A DNA stretch of 64,000 bases from contig NZ_JBHSWJ010000002.1 in the NCBI RefSeq assembly GCF_042661605.1, positions 992,001-1,056,000 of the forward strand, written 5' to 3'. The translations under genes and the position numbers were made by a program. The notes under the pieces are model-generated. The model saw only the letters and a list, made by a program, of their open reading frames with translations. It did not search any database and had not been told where the DNA came from. Below are positions 17,952-30,073 of the stretch, piece by piece. Position 1 is the first letter of the stretch. Each line of letters opens with the position of its first letter. The stretch is from Branchiibius cervicis. Lineage in GTDB: Bacteria > Actinomycetota > Actinomycetes > Actinomycetales > Dermatophilaceae.

Positions 17952-18583
17952 GCAGTCTCCACTTGGTCGATCAGGAGACCTGGGCGGACCTGAGCACGTA
18001 CGTCGCTCGTGCCCGCCGGTTGGAGGAAGACGGTGCGATCCGTCTGCAGGCGTCCGGTACGGCGCTCGCTGCCTGGGTGGGCGTCGTCAAGGGCCGGGGG
18101 CTGCTGGGTGAGGGGACGACGGTGGGCCTTCGGGTCCTCGAACTGGCGCAGCCGGCGAATCTCGATGTCGTGGTAGGTCTTTCCGCAGTTGCGGACCGGC
18201 TGGCCAGACCGACCGATGACCACGAATTGCCGGTCCCGCCGATGACGGTGCAGACGACGTGGGCTGCGGTCTCGCCGCCGCGCAGCGGTTGGCGGCCGGT
18301 GGCACAGGTGCCGGTCGAGACGCTGCGCCGGACCGCGACGGAGGGTCTCGAAGCATTGGCGGTGTCGGCTCGGGCGCCCCTGAGCGCCGTACGCCAGGAG
18401 ACCGAACGTCAGCGGGTGTGGTCGGCCAGCATTCCGCTGCCCGCCGCTGCGGACGGGCTCAGCGCCAGCGTGGCACTCGGAGCACACGCGCTGGGCTTCC
18501 TGGTGGGCGAGGAGGCGACGGTCTTCACCGCTGGTCGGTGGTACCGGTTGACCACTCCGGCCGGCCACGTCCTGGTGCGTTGA
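17948..18583 (+). CDS. conserved actinobacterial protein of unknown function
   Basis: The gene encodes 211 residues and is coupled to the thioesterase by an ATGA overlap. I do not recognise a domain. The N-terminal part (LVDQETWADLSTYVARARRL) is helical, and the remainder alternates strands with alanine-rich helices, without membrane segments or signal peptide. Similar proteins following a 4HBT thioesterase are common in actinobacterial genomes as far as I recall. The end of the gene overlaps the likely TTG start of the BenE transporter (TTGA), so three genes seem to form one operon. Nothing in the sequence points to a catalytic site. Confidence 0.65.
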   Translation: MSSLHLVDQETWADLSTYVARARRLEEDGAIRLQASGTALAAWVGVVKGRGLLGEGTTVGLRVLELAQPANLDVVVGLSAVADRLARPTDDHELPVPPMTVQTTWAAVSPPRSGWRPVAQVPVETLRRTATEGLEALAVSARAPLSAVRQETERQRVWSASIPLPAAADGLSASVALGAHALGFLVGEEATVFTAGRWYRLTTPAGHVLVR

Positions 18584-19770
18584 CCGGTCCCGTCCTCCGG
18601 CCGATCACGGCCGGAGTCGTTTGTGCGCTGGTCGGATTCACCAGTTCCTTCGTGGTGATCCTCACCGGTCTTGCCGCAGTCGGGGCCACAGCGAGTCAGG
18701 CGGCCAGCGGGTTGCTCGCGGTCAGCGTCACGATGGGCGCCGGGTCGATCCTGCTCGCCGCCTGGACCCGGATTCCCATCACCGTCGCCTGGTCGACGCC
18801 CGGCGCGGCGCTACTGGCCGCCACCGGGATGGTCTCGGGCGGATGGCCTGCGGCCGTCGGCGCCTTCTTACTCACCGGTGTGCTCATCGTGCTCACCGGT
18901 CTGATCTCGCGGCTGGGTGCGTTGATCTCGGCCATTCCAGGGGCTATCGCTCAGGCGATGCTGGCCGGGATCTTGTTCCAGCTGTGCCTCGGTCCGGTCA
19001 CCGGTCTGGCTCGCGATCCGCTCGCCGTGGCGCCGGTCGTGATCGTCTGGTTGCTGGCGCTGCGGTTCTGGCCGCGCTGGGCCTCACCGTTGGCCTTCTG
19101 CGCGGCAGCGGTCGTGATCGCGGTGCACCTGGTGCGCACCGGCACTTCGATCCGCACGGACCAGTTCCTGCCCCAGATCAGTCTGACCGCCCCGCACCTC
19201 ACCTTCGGTGCCGTGATCGGGATCGCGTTGCCGTTGTACCTGGTGACTATGGCCTCGCAGAACGTTCCCGGGGTCGCGGTGATGAAAAGCCTTGGCTATC
19301 AGGTGCCGTGGCGTCGATCCATGCTCGTCACCGGCGCAGGCACCGTGCTGGGAGCGCCGGCCGGGGGTCACGCCATCAACCTGGCCGCCATCAGCGCAGC
19401 CCTGGCAGCCGGGCCCGAGGCCGGCCCGGATCGCTCCCGTCGCTGGATCGCCAGCGTCACGTCGGGACTGGTCGTCATCGGTCTCGGGTTGGCCGCAGGA
19501 GCGTTCGGCCAACTCGTGGTGCTGGCGCCCGCTGGCGTGATCGCCGCCGTCGCCGGCCTCGCGTTGATGTCCACGTTGGCCGGTAGTCTCACGGCGGCGC
19601 TGGCGGCGCCCGAGAACCATCTGCCCGCGGTGCTCACCTTCGTCACGGCAGCATCCGGGGTTGCCGTCGCCGGCGTGAGCGCCGCCTTCTGGGCGCTGGT
19701 GGTCGGTCTCGTGGTCAGGGCGGTGCTGGGCCGGCCGAAGGAGAACCTGCCGGCCGGCGCAACCCGCTAG
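18580..19770 (+). CDS. benE: BenE-family benzoate/H+ symporter
   Basis: About 396 residues if translation begins at the TTG at 18580, which overlaps the upstream stop; the open frame extends further up but there has no homology-like sequence. The protein is almost wholly hydrophobic with about 11-12 membrane segments and matches BenE (PF03594): ITAGVVCALVGFTSSFVVIL at the start, TPGAALLAATG, LPLYLVTMASQNVPGVAV and GGHAINLAAISAA. BenE imports benzoate with protons in Acinetobacter, but no benzoate catabolic genes are near, so the substrate may differ. Its stop overlaps that of the convergent glucosidase in the shared bases CTAG. Confidence 0.85.
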   Translation: MTGPVLRPITAGVVCALVGFTSSFVVILTGLAAVGATASQAASGLLAVSVTMGAGSILLAAWTRIPITVAWSTPGAALLAATGMVSGGWPAAVGAFLLTGVLIVLTGLISRLGALISAIPGAIAQAMLAGILFQLCLGPVTGLARDPLAVAPVVIVWLLALRFWPRWASPLAFCAAAVVIAVHLVRTGTSIRTDQFLPQISLTAPHLTFGAVIGIALPLYLVTMASQNVPGVAVMKSLGYQVPWRRSMLVTGAGTVLGAPAGGHAINLAAISAALAAGPEAGPDRSRRWIASVTSGLVVIGLGLAAGAFGQLVVLAPAGVIAAVAGLALMSTLAGSLTAALAAPENHLPAVLTFVTAASGVAVAGVSAAFWALVVGLVVRAVLGRPKENLPAGATR

Positions 19771-21446
19771 GACGTACGCCGCAACCAGACCGCCGTATCG
19801 GGCGCCACCCGGGCGCCGTCCCCGGCCGGGTCGGAGTCGACCAGCACCTGATGTCCCGGCGGGACGTTCACCGGTTCCGCGGACAGATTGGCCAGCAGCG
19901 TGGTCTGCTCACCCGTCGCTCCGCGCACCGTGAAGCTCAGCACGTCCGCACCGGCGTCGACCCAGGACAACGTGCCGGAGCCGATGCCCCGGTCGCGGCG
20001 GGTGGTGAGCAGGGTCCGGTAGAGCTCCAGGGAGGAGTCGGTGACGCCTACTTGCTGATCCGCGGCGAGGTCGGCGAACTCTGCGGGCTGCGGTAGCCAG
20101 GTGTTCCCGGTGTCGTTGAATCCATAAGCAGGAGAGTCTTTCTCCCATGCCATCGGGATCCGGCAGCCGTCCCTTCCCAACTCGGCACCCGCCGTACGCG
20201 CAAACGTCGGATCCTGGCGGACCTCATCTGGCAGCGCCGTGTGCTCGGGCAGGCCGAGCTCCTCGCCCTGGTAGATGTACGCACCGCCGGGCAGCGCCAA
20301 CATGATCGTGGTGGCCGCGCGGGCACGACGAGCGCCCACCTCCTGATCGGGCTGGGTATCCTCGGCGCCGATGCCGTTGGGTCGCGGCGTACCCACCGGC
20401 AGACCCAGGCGACTGACGTGCCGCACGACGTCGTGATTGGACAGCACCCACGTCGTCGGCGCCCCGACGGCGTCGTCCGCGGCCAGCGAGGCGGTAATCG
20501 TCGCGCGCAGGGAGTCGGCCTGCCATGGCGCGTTGAGGTAGTCGAAGTTGAACGCCTGGTGGAACTCATCGGGTCGCACGTAGCGGGCCAGCCGCTCGGG
20601 CGGATCGACCCATGCCTCGGCGCACATCGCCCGGTCCCGGGAGGGGTCGTGGTCCGCCGCGGAAGGCGGGTTGTAGCTGTCCAGGATCGCCCGCCACGAG
20701 CGGTAGATCTCGTGCACACCGTCCTGGTCCCACATGGGCGGCCGCTGGGTCGGGTCGGGTAGGTCGAGCATGTTCATCGGACCCGACCAGTCCGGCAGGC
20801 CCTGGGCCTTGACCAGTCCGTGCGCCACGTCGACCCGGAAACCGTCGACACCCCGGTCCAGCCAGAAGCGTAGGATGTCCTCGAATTCGCTTCGTACCTG
20901 GGGGTTTTCCCAGTTCAGGTCCGGCTGCTTCACATCGAACAGATGCAGGTACCACTGGCCGGGGGAACCATCGGAGTCGGTGACCCGCGTCCAGGCGCTT
21001 CCGCCGAAGACGCTGGACCAGTTGTTCGGCGGCTCGTCGCCGCTGCCGTCTCGGAAGATGTAGCGATCCCGTTCAGGCGAGCCGGGACCCGCCGCCAGGG
21101 CCGCGCGGAACCACGCGTGTTCGTCCGAGGTGTGATTGGGCACCAGGTCGACGATCACCCGCAGACCCAATTCGTGAGCCCGCGCGATCAGCGCGTCGGC
21201 ATCGGACAACGCACCGAAGACCGGGTCGATGTCGCGGTAGTCGGCGACGTCGTAGCCGGCGTCGGCCTGCGGCGAGACATAGAACGGCGACAGCCACACC
21301 GCGTCGACCCCCAGGTCTGCGAGGTAGGGCAGCCGCGCGGTGATGCCGGGCAGGTCACCGACCCCGTCCCCATCGGCGTCCGCCCACGAGCGGGGGTAGA
21401 TCTGGTAGATGACGGCTTCGCGCCACCAGGGGGCCGAACTGGTCAC
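19767..21446 (-). CDS. GH13 alpha-glucosidase (oligo-1,6-glucosidase type)
   Basis: The gene encodes 559 residues. It is a cytoplasmic GH13 enzyme that cleaves alpha-glucosides from the non-reducing end. It begins WWREAVIYQIYPRSWADADGD, typical of GH13 oligo-1,6-glucosidases and trehalose-6-phosphate hydrolases, and has the four conserved regions: DLVPNH near residue 105, DGFRVDVAH with the nucleophile near 200, CAEAWV with the acid/base glutamate near 274, and SNHD near 336. No signal peptide is present. Start overlaps the stop of the haemoglobin gene (ATGA). Together with malQ nearby it suggests maltodextrin or glycogen breakdown, although no maltose transporter is in the window. Confidence 0.92.
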   Translation of the reverse strand: MTSSAPWWREAVIYQIYPRSWADADGDGVGDLPGITARLPYLADLGVDAVWLSPFYVSPQADAGYDVADYRDIDPVFGALSDADALIARAHELGLRVIVDLVPNHTSDEHAWFRAALAAGPGSPERDRYIFRDGSGDEPPNNWSSVFGGSAWTRVTDSDGSPGQWYLHLFDVKQPDLNWENPQVRSEFEDILRFWLDRGVDGFRVDVAHGLVKAQGLPDWSGPMNMLDLPDPTQRPPMWDQDGVHEIYRSWRAILDSYNPPSAADHDPSRDRAMCAEAWVDPPERLARYVRPDEFHQAFNFDYLNAPWQADSLRATITASLAADDAVGAPTTWVLSNHDVVRHVSRLGLPVGTPRPNGIGAEDTQPDQEVGARRARAATTIMLALPGGAYIYQGEELGLPEHTALPDEVRQDPTFARTAGAELGRDGCRIPMAWEKDSPAYGFNDTGNTWLPQPAEFADLAADQQVGVTDSSLELYRTLLTTRRDRGIGSGTLSWVDAGADVLSFTVRGATGEQTTLLANLSAEPVNVPPGHQVLVDSDPAGDGARVAPDTAVWLRRTS

Positions 21447-21841
21447 TGCTGGGTCTCCTGCTCGTCGTCGAGAGTATTCACCAAGGAGTACGCCGCGCGG
21501 GTGAGATAGTCGCGCAGGATCAGGTCATGCGCCGGGTCGAGGTCGAGGCTGTCGACCGCGTTCATCATGTGCAGCAGCCACCGGTCGCGCATATCCGGCG
21601 TCACGGCGAACGGCATGTGCCGCATGCGCAGCCGGGGATGGCCGCGTTCCTCGGAGTAGGTCGTCGGACCGCCCCAATATTGCTCGAGGAACATCCGCAA
21701 ACGACGCTCGGCGGGTTGCAGATCCTCTTCGGGGTAGAGCGCACGCAGCGGCTCATCGGAGCGCACTCCCGCATAAAAGGCAGCGACCAGCTTGTGGAAG
21801 GTCTCCGCGCCACCGATCTGGTCGTAGAACGTGTCCGTCAC
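21443..21841 (-). CDS. glbO: group II truncated haemoglobin
   Basis: The gene encodes 132 residues, the usual size. It begins TFYDQIGGAETFHKLVAAFYAGV, followed by LYPEEDL, and contains the proximal histidine in RLRMRHMPFAVT near residue 76 and the group II tryptophan in RDRWLLHM. This fits the TrHbO type, which binds oxygen and helps to detoxify nitric oxide or peroxide. It is transcribed ahead of the glucosidase with a four-base overlap and after the mechanosensitive channel gene, 12 bases away. The operon therefore mixes functions; truncated haemoglobin next to a GH13 gene has no obvious metabolic logic. Confidence 0.93.
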   Translation of the reverse strand: MTDTFYDQIGGAETFHKLVAAFYAGVRSDEPLRALYPEEDLQPAERRLRMFLEQYWGGPTTYSEERGHPRLRMRHMPFAVTPDMRDRWLLHMMNAVDSLDLDPAHDLILRDYLTRAAYSLVNTLDDEQETQQ

Positions 21842-21853
21842 TGGTCCAGTCTC

Positions 21854-22813
21854 CTAGGTCTGCCGGTCACGACCCGGCGGGGGTACCACGGCACCGGCCG
21901 CCGGCGGAGCGGCCGCCATCACGATGCCGGCGTTGTCCATCGCCACCTTCACCCGGGCCCGGAACTCCCGAGCCGCGGGCAGTTGCTGCCCCGGCAGGCA
22001 GGACAGGATCGTCGTGAGGGTCACGGCTCCGCCGGCGACCGAGTCGACACCGACCACGTCGGGCTCTTCGACCAACACCGCGTTCCAGGTGTCGTCGTCG
22101 GCGAAGTCCTTCGCGACCTTACGTAGAACGTTCAGCGCCTTCTCCACGTCCTGGTCATAGCGGATCGGCACGTCCACCCGGGCGTTGGCCCAGCCCTGTG
22201 ACTTGTTGCCCAGTCGCAGGATCTCCCCGTTGCGGACGTACCAGACGACGCCCTGGGCGTCCCGGATCCGGGTGATCCGCAAGGTCACCTCCTCGACCGT
22301 CCCGATGGCTTGGCCGGTGTCGATCACGTCGCCCACGCCGTACTGGTCCTCGATGATCATGCTGATGCCCGACAAGTAGTCCTTGACCAGGCTTTGCGCG
22401 CCGAAGCCGAGCGCGACACCACCGACACCGGCGGTCGTCACCAGCGGCGCCAACGGCACGCCGAGCATGGCCATGACGGTCAAGGCGATGACGATCGCGG
22501 TGACGACCGTCGTGATCGACTTCAGCAAAGCGCCCACGGTGAGCGCCCGTTGCTTGCGCCGCTCGGTCTCCAGTTCGTCCGCCGGACGCACGATCCGCTG
22601 CCCGCCCGGGCTGCCGCGGCGTTCCTGGTTGCGCTGCATCACGGTGACTCCCCGGTTGATCGCGCGGAAGATCAGCCACCGGACCGCAAGACCGAAAACG
22701 ATGACGATGACGATCAGTAGCGGAGTACCGAGCAACCAGTCACGAAGCGATTCACCGCTCATCTGTGGTGCGTCGAAGTGCCAGAGCCAGTCCAAGGCGT
22801 GCATGGCTCCCAT
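21854..22813 (-). CDS. MscS-family mechanosensitive channel
   Basis: About 319 residues from an ATG at 22813; the ATG at 22804 is also possible, and a longer frame reaches into the divergent malQ. There is an N-terminal membrane helix (residues 30-50), a charged cytoplasmic loop, two further helices near 105-150 including the glycine/alanine-rich pore-lining segment TTAGVGGVALGFGAQSLV, then the MscS beta domain (VGDVIDTGQAIGTVEEVTLR) and a cytoplasmic alpha/beta domain. It would open under hypo-osmotic stress. It leads the mscS-glbO-glucosidase unit and is divergent from malQ, with only 31 bases between starts. Confidence 0.9.
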   Translation of the reverse strand: MGAMHALDWLWHFDAPQMSGESLRDWLLGTPLLIVIVIVFGLAVRWLIFRAINRGVTVMQRNQERRGSPGGQRIVRPADELETERRKQRALTVGALLKSITTVVTAIVIALTVMAMLGVPLAPLVTTAGVGGVALGFGAQSLVKDYLSGISMIIEDQYGVGDVIDTGQAIGTVEEVTLRITRIRDAQGVVWYVRNGEILRLGNKSQGWANARVDVPIRYDQDVEKALNVLRKVAKDFADDDTWNAVLVEEPDVVGVDSVAGGAVTLTTILSCLPGQQLPAAREFRARVKVAMDNAGIVMAAAPPAAGAVVPPPGRDRQT

Positions 22814-22844
22814 CTTGGGCCCTTGGCTCTGACAAACTTGAATC

Positions 22845-25006
22845 ATGCCGGCGGAATCCACGACAACTGACCCGCAACCCTCCGCGACGCTGCTGGAACT
22901 GGCCGGTGTCTTCGGTGTCGCTACCGAATATCACGATTGGTCCGGCAAACACGTCCGGGTCAGTGCCGACACGATCCGAGCCGTGCTGTCGGCACTCGGG
23001 GTCGAGGTCACGGATGACGACTCGGCCGAGGCGGCGGTGCAGGAGCAGCGCTCCGCTGCGTGGCGGCGTACGTTGCCCCCGGTGGTCGTCGCCCGTGAAG
23101 GCTGGACGCCGACGGTCCTGATCCACCTGCCGCACGGGCAGGAGTTCACCGCTTCGCTGCGGCTGGAGGACGGCAGTACGGCGCCCGCACCCGCAGGCGA
23201 GCACGTCGTCGAGCCGCGCACCATCGACGGGGAACTCATCGGGGAAGCCGCCGTGGTCCTACCCGGTGACCTGCCGACCGGGTATCACCGCCTGGAGGTG
23301 AGTATCGCCGGGAAGGACACGCACAGCGTCGAGGTGATCGTCGCGCCGAACACGCTGGAACTGCCCGATTCCCTGAGCCGGCAACGGGCTTGGGGTCTAG
23401 CCGCCCAGGTGTACTCGGTGCGCTCCGAGCGGTCGTGGGGCCTGGGTGACGCGGCCGATCTGGCGGAGATGGCGACCTGGGCGGCCGGTAACGGAGCCGA
23501 TTTCGTGCTGGCCAACCCGGTGCATGCGGCCGAGCCGATCCCGCCGATGGAGCCGTCGCCGTATCTGCCGACCTCGCGCCGGTTCGTCAATCCCCTCTAC
23601 ATCCGGGTCGAGGAAGTCGCCGACATCGGCTACCTCGGGGCCGCCGAACGACAGCTGATCGAATGGCACGCCGACGACGCGCGCCGGCTGAACGAGTTCG
23701 ACTTCCTGGACCGCGACGCGGCGTGGGCGGCCAAGCGGGCGGCGTTGCGCGTGCTGCATCGCGGTCAGCGCAGCGGGCGGCACTCCCGTGACTTCGCCGC
23801 GTTCTGCGCCCGCGAGGGGCAGTCGCTGAGCGACTTCGCCACCTGGTGCGCGCTGGCCGAGAAGTACGGTCTGCCCGCCGAGCAATGGCCCGCCCGGTTG
23901 CAGGATCCGCGTAGCGATGCGGTGGCCTCCGCGCGCCGCGAACTGGCCGACGAGATCGACTTCCACTGCTGGCTGCAGTGGGTCGTGCAGGACCAGTTGG
24001 CCGGTGCGCATCGCGAGGCCCGGGCCGCTGGCATGCGGGTCGGCGTGGTCCACGACATCGCCGTGGGTGTGCACCCCGGCGGAGCGGAGGTGTGGGCCGG
24101 TCCGGAGATCTTCGCCGCCGGGGTGTCGGTGGGGGCGCCGCCCGACGATTACAACCAGCTCGGGCAGGACTGGAGTCAACCGCCGTGGCGACCCGATCGC
24201 CTTGAGCAGCAGGCGTATCGGCCACTGCGCGACATGCTGCGCACCACCCTGGCCATGGCCGGCGGGTTGCGCATCGACCACATTCTCGGCCTCTTCCGGC
24301 TGTGGTGGATCCCCCGGGGGATGAAGCCGACCGACGGTACCTACGTGCGCTACGACCACGAGGCGATGATCAGCGTGCTGGTGCTGGAAGCCCAGCGTGC
24401 GGGCGCCGTGGTCGTGGGGAGGACCTGGGCACCGTGGCGCCCAACGTGCGCGACTACCTCACGGACAGAGGACTACTGGGTACGTCGGTGCTGTGGTTCG
24501 AGCGGCAGGAGGACGGCCGTACACCGCGACCGCCGTCCTCGTATCGACCGCTGGCGCTCGCGACGGTCACGGTGCACGATCTGCCGCCCACCGCCGGTTA
24601 CCTGCAGGGCGAGCATCTGCAGGTGCGTCGACGGCTGGGTCTGCTGACGCGCGATTGGTCGGAGGAGGTCGCCGAGGACAGTGCCCAGCGCGACGCCATG
24701 GTCAACGCCTTACGCGACGCCGGGCTGATCGGTCAGGACGCCTCGATCGAGGACATCGTCGAAGCGCTGTACGTGTACCTGGCCGCGGCGCCCAGTCGGC
24801 TGCTGGGTGTCTCGGTCAACGATCTGGTCGGCGACGTGCGGACCATCAACCAGCCCGGCACCAACGACGAATACCCGAACTGGCGTCTTCCGATCGGCGG
24901 TCCGGACCGTACGCCGCTCCTGCTCGGTGACGTCACGCGGTCCCGGCGCGGGAAGAAGCTGCTGCGTGCGTTCAACGACGCGGTCCGCGCCGCCGACGGT
25001 GACTGA
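22845..25006 (+). CDS. malQ: 4-alpha-glucanotransferase (MalQ), frameshifted
   Basis: About 720 residues, the long actinobacterial form. This GH77 enzyme moves glucan segments between maltodextrins. An N-terminal extension with beta strands (residues 1-165) precedes the catalytic barrel. The nucleophile lies in GLRIDHILGLFR near residue 478. The frame breaks in the GGGG run at 24416-24419; adding one G restores VVGEDLGTV, which contains the acid/base glutamate, and then VHDLPPTAGY with the third catalytic aspartate. The break thus falls on the active site, and the flanking sequence is fully conserved, so a sequencing error is much more likely than a real lesion. It is convergent with pepN. 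Confidence 0.92.
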
Positions 25007-25012
25007 CCGCGC

Positions 25013-27592
<2,580 letters not shown>

Positions 27593-27679
27593 GCTGATCA
27601 TCCTTACACGCACCCGGGCCGCCACCCGGCCTTGCGCTCCGGTGGTGCGGACGCGAGGCGGGTGCGGCACGATGGGGCG

Positions 27680-28306
27680 GTGACTACCGAGAACGTGGAA
27701 ATGTGGTTCGACCCGTTGTGTCCGTGGGCGTGGATGACCTCGCGTTGGCTGATGGAAGTCGAGAAGGTCCGCGACATCCAGGTGACCTGGTCGGTCATGA
27801 GTCTGTCCGTGCTGAACGAGGGACGCGACCTGCCCGAGGACTACCGGGCCATGCTCGACCGGGGCTGGGGTCCGGTGCGTGTGGTCACGGCGGCCGCGCT
27901 GGCGCACGGCGACGAGGTCAAGAAGCCGATGTACGACGCGATCGGTACCCGCCTTCACCCCGGCGGCCGGGGCAAGGACGCCGACGACCTGCGCGCCGTG
28001 GTGGTCGAGTCCCTCGCCGAGGTGGGCCTACCGCCCGACCTCATCGACGCCTTCGACACCGTGCCCGGTGACAAGGTGGACACCGCGCTGCGCGCCTCCC
28101 ACGACCGGGCGATCTCGCTGGTCGGCGAGGACGTGGGAACCCCCGTCATCACCGTTGCGGGTACGTCGTTCTTCGGCCCCGTGGTCACCCCGGCTCCCAA
28201 GGGTGAAGCAGCCGGCAAGCTCTGGGACGGCTGCGTCCTGGTGGCAGGTACCCCCGGTTTCTATGAGTTGAAGCGGACCCGGACCAAGGGTCCGGACTTC
28301 TCCTGA
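27680..28306 (+). CDS. mycothiol-dependent DsbA-like reductase (Rv2466c type)
   Basis: The gene encodes 208 residues from a GTG at 27680. It has a thioredoxin/DsbA fold with the active-site motif DPLCPWAW near residues 11-18; the second cysteine of the usual CPxC is alanine, as I recall for the Rv2466c mycothiol-dependent nitroreductases, which work with mycothiol instead of a resolving cysteine. TPVITV near residue 156 gives the cis-proline. This points to an actinobacterial thiol system based on mycothiol. It is transcribed with rpiB, 26 bases downstream. Natural substrates are uncertain; relatives reduce nitro compounds and respond to oxidative stress. Confidence 0.85.
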   Translation: MTTENVEMWFDPLCPWAWMTSRWLMEVEKVRDIQVTWSVMSLSVLNEGRDLPEDYRAMLDRGWGPVRVVTAAALAHGDEVKKPMYDAIGTRLHPGGRGKDADDLRAVVVESLAEVGLPPDLIDAFDTVPGDKVDTALRASHDRAISLVGEDVGTPVITVAGTSFFGPVVTPAPKGEAAGKLWDGCVLVAGTPGFYELKRTRTKGPDFS

Positions 28307-28332
28307 CCCATCCCCCTCACAAGGAGCGAACG

Positions 28333-28799
28333 ATGCGAGTTCATCTGGGCGGCGATCACGCGGCGTACGAATTGCAACGGGCCCTGGTGGCCTGGTTGCC
28401 GGGGAGGGCTACGAGGTCGTCGACCACGGGCCGGTGGAATACGACGCGGAGGACGATTACCCGGTGTGCGTGCTGCGGGCGGCGGAAGCGGTGGCGGCCG
28501 ACCCGGGGTCGCTGGGCGTCGTACTCGGCGGTTCCGGCAACGGCGAGCAGATGGCGGCGAACAAGGTCAAAGGCATCAGGGCGGCGCTGTGCTACACCAC
28601 CGAACTGGCGCAGCTGGCCCGGGAGCACAACGACGCGCAGATCATTTCCTTCGGCGGACGGTTCACGACGCTGGAGCAGGCCAAGGCGATGACCAAGATC
28701 TTCCTGGAGACGCCGTTCTCCGGTGTCGAACGCCATGCTCGGCGCCTCGCCGAGGTGGCGGCCTACGAGGAGACGGGCGCGCTGCCTCCGCAGGGGTGA
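28333..28799 (+). CDS. rpiB: ribose-5-phosphate isomerase B, frameshifted
   Basis: About 155 residues, with an AAGGAG site seven bases before the ATG. It interconverts ribose-5-phosphate and ribulose-5-phosphate. The substrate loop GGDHAAYELQ is at residues 6-15. The frame breaks in the GGGG run at 28401-28404; adding one G gives LPGEGYEVVDHGP and the intact remainder. The active-site segment GGSGNGEQMAANKV carries a glutamate where E. coli RpiB has a catalytic cysteine, which is the mycobacterial subtype. Together with the phosphoketolase further on, it supplies pentose-phosphate chemistry. The C-terminus (ETPFSGVERHARRL) is conserved, so the gene is judged intact apart from the missing base. 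Confidence 0.92.
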
Positions 28800-28831
28800 A
28801 TGCTGCGCCCGGGCCGGTTCCAGATTGTGTC

Positions 28832-28890
28832 TTGACGAGTTAAGAACACGGTAAAGAAACTACTCTCAGACGCTCACACATCGTAGTTTC
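28832..28890 (+). promoter_or_regulatory. AT-richer leader with an inverted repeat before the phosphatase gene
   Basis: A TTGACG at 28832-28837 could be a -35 element, although no well-spaced -10 is convincing. GAAACTAC at 28856-28863 and GTAGTTTC at 28883-28890 form perfect 8-base arms with a 19-base spacer, ending five bases before the ATG. This could be an operator or an mRNA hairpin; no Shine-Dalgarno is visible. Confidence 0.35.
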
Positions 28891-28895
28891 CGAAC

Positions 28896-29992
28896 ATGGT
28901 TATCGACGCGGCGCTCGCGCCACGCCGTCTGCTGAGTCGTGACACATCGACGGCACGCCCCACTCGCGATTGGGCGATGGCAGCGGTCATCGTGGCTCTC
29001 ACGGCTTCGATCACAGCTCTCGTGGTTCGCTTTCCCCACTCCGTGTCATACGCGGCGTTCGTGTTCGTCGCTGTCGCGGCGGCAACCCTTTTGCACGGCA
29101 CCCAGTTGCTGGCCAGCTACGTCACACTCGCCGTGGCGGGAGTGATCAGCAGTCTGTTGCCGCAGACCCCGAAACACACCGTCGGAAGTTTCCTGGCGGT
29201 CCTTGCGGTCACGATGGGAGTCCTGCTGGTCGCCGACCGTCGGCGCAGCGAGGTGGGTATTCCGCCAGCGGTCGGCACGTCCATGCTGGTCGACCTGCGC
29301 GAGCGGCTGCGCGCCCAGGGCCGGCTACCCGTCCTGCCAGCAGGCTGGAATCTGGACTCCTGCATCGCCCCGGCGCACGGTGACAGCTTCTCGGGTGACT
29401 TCGTCGTGGCGGATTGCCCGACGAACAGCACGTTGGAAATCGCGGTGGTGGACGTCTCCGGCAAGGGTTGCACCGCCGGCAGCCGTTCGCTCCTGCTCGG
29501 TGGTGCGCTGTCGGGGCTTCTCGGCGCGGTCGAACCGGACCGTTTCCTTCCTCCGCCAACCAGCACCTCGTGCGGCAGGGCTGGTCCGAGGGTTTCGCCA
29601 CCGCGATCCACGCGGCCATCGACCTCGAGACCGGGCGGTTCAGTGTGGGCTCTGCGGGGCACCCGGCCGCTGTGCACTTCCAGGCCGGCCGGGGTCGGTG
29701 GCAACCGGTCTCGGGCGCCAGTGGCGTGCTGTTGGGTGTCCTGGATCAGCAGAGTCCGGAGGACTACCCCCGCGCTCACGGCGTGATGGAACGCGGTGAC
29801 GCTCTGCTGCTGTTCACCGACGGCGTGATCGAAGCCCCTGGATTCGACTTGTTCCAGGGTCTTGACCGCCTGCTCGGTCAGGCGGATCGCGCCGCCGCGA
29901 CCGGGTTCAGCGGCGCTGCCGGCCGCCTCTGCGCGGCGGCCCGGTCGGGAGAGACCGATGACCGCGCGATCGTTCTGCTCTGGCGGACCTGA
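28896..29992 (+). CDS. membrane-anchored SpoIIE-type PP2C serine phosphatase, frameshifted
   Basis: About 365 residues. Residues 28-110 hold three or four membrane helices, similar to MASE-like or simple anchor regions. Residues about 140-365 form a SpoIIE/PP2C phosphatase domain: GDSFSGDFV and VDVSGKG early, then LLFTDGVIEA and DDRAIVLL at the end, which together supply the metal-binding aspartates. One base is missing near 29549-29552 (CTTCCTCC); the repaired frame reads FLPSANQHLVRQGW. Such phosphatases dephosphorylate anti-anti-sigma factors and so release a stress sigma factor. No partner sigma, kinase or STAS gene lies nearby, so it may act on remote partners. Confidence 0.82.
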
Positions 29993-30023
29993 GCCGACGC
30001 GCAGGACGTCGACCCGCGGATAA

Positions 30024-30060
30024 CGCAGCAGGGCCGGGACGATGTCCCGGCCCTGCTGCG
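30024..30060. terminator. bidirectional hairpin terminator
   Basis: A perfect 16-bp stem (30024-30039 with 30045-30060) and a five-base loop lie between the ends of the convergent phosphatase and MT0933-like genes. It can serve both strands. Confidence 0.8.
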
Positions 30061-30073
30061 TGACGTCAACGGC

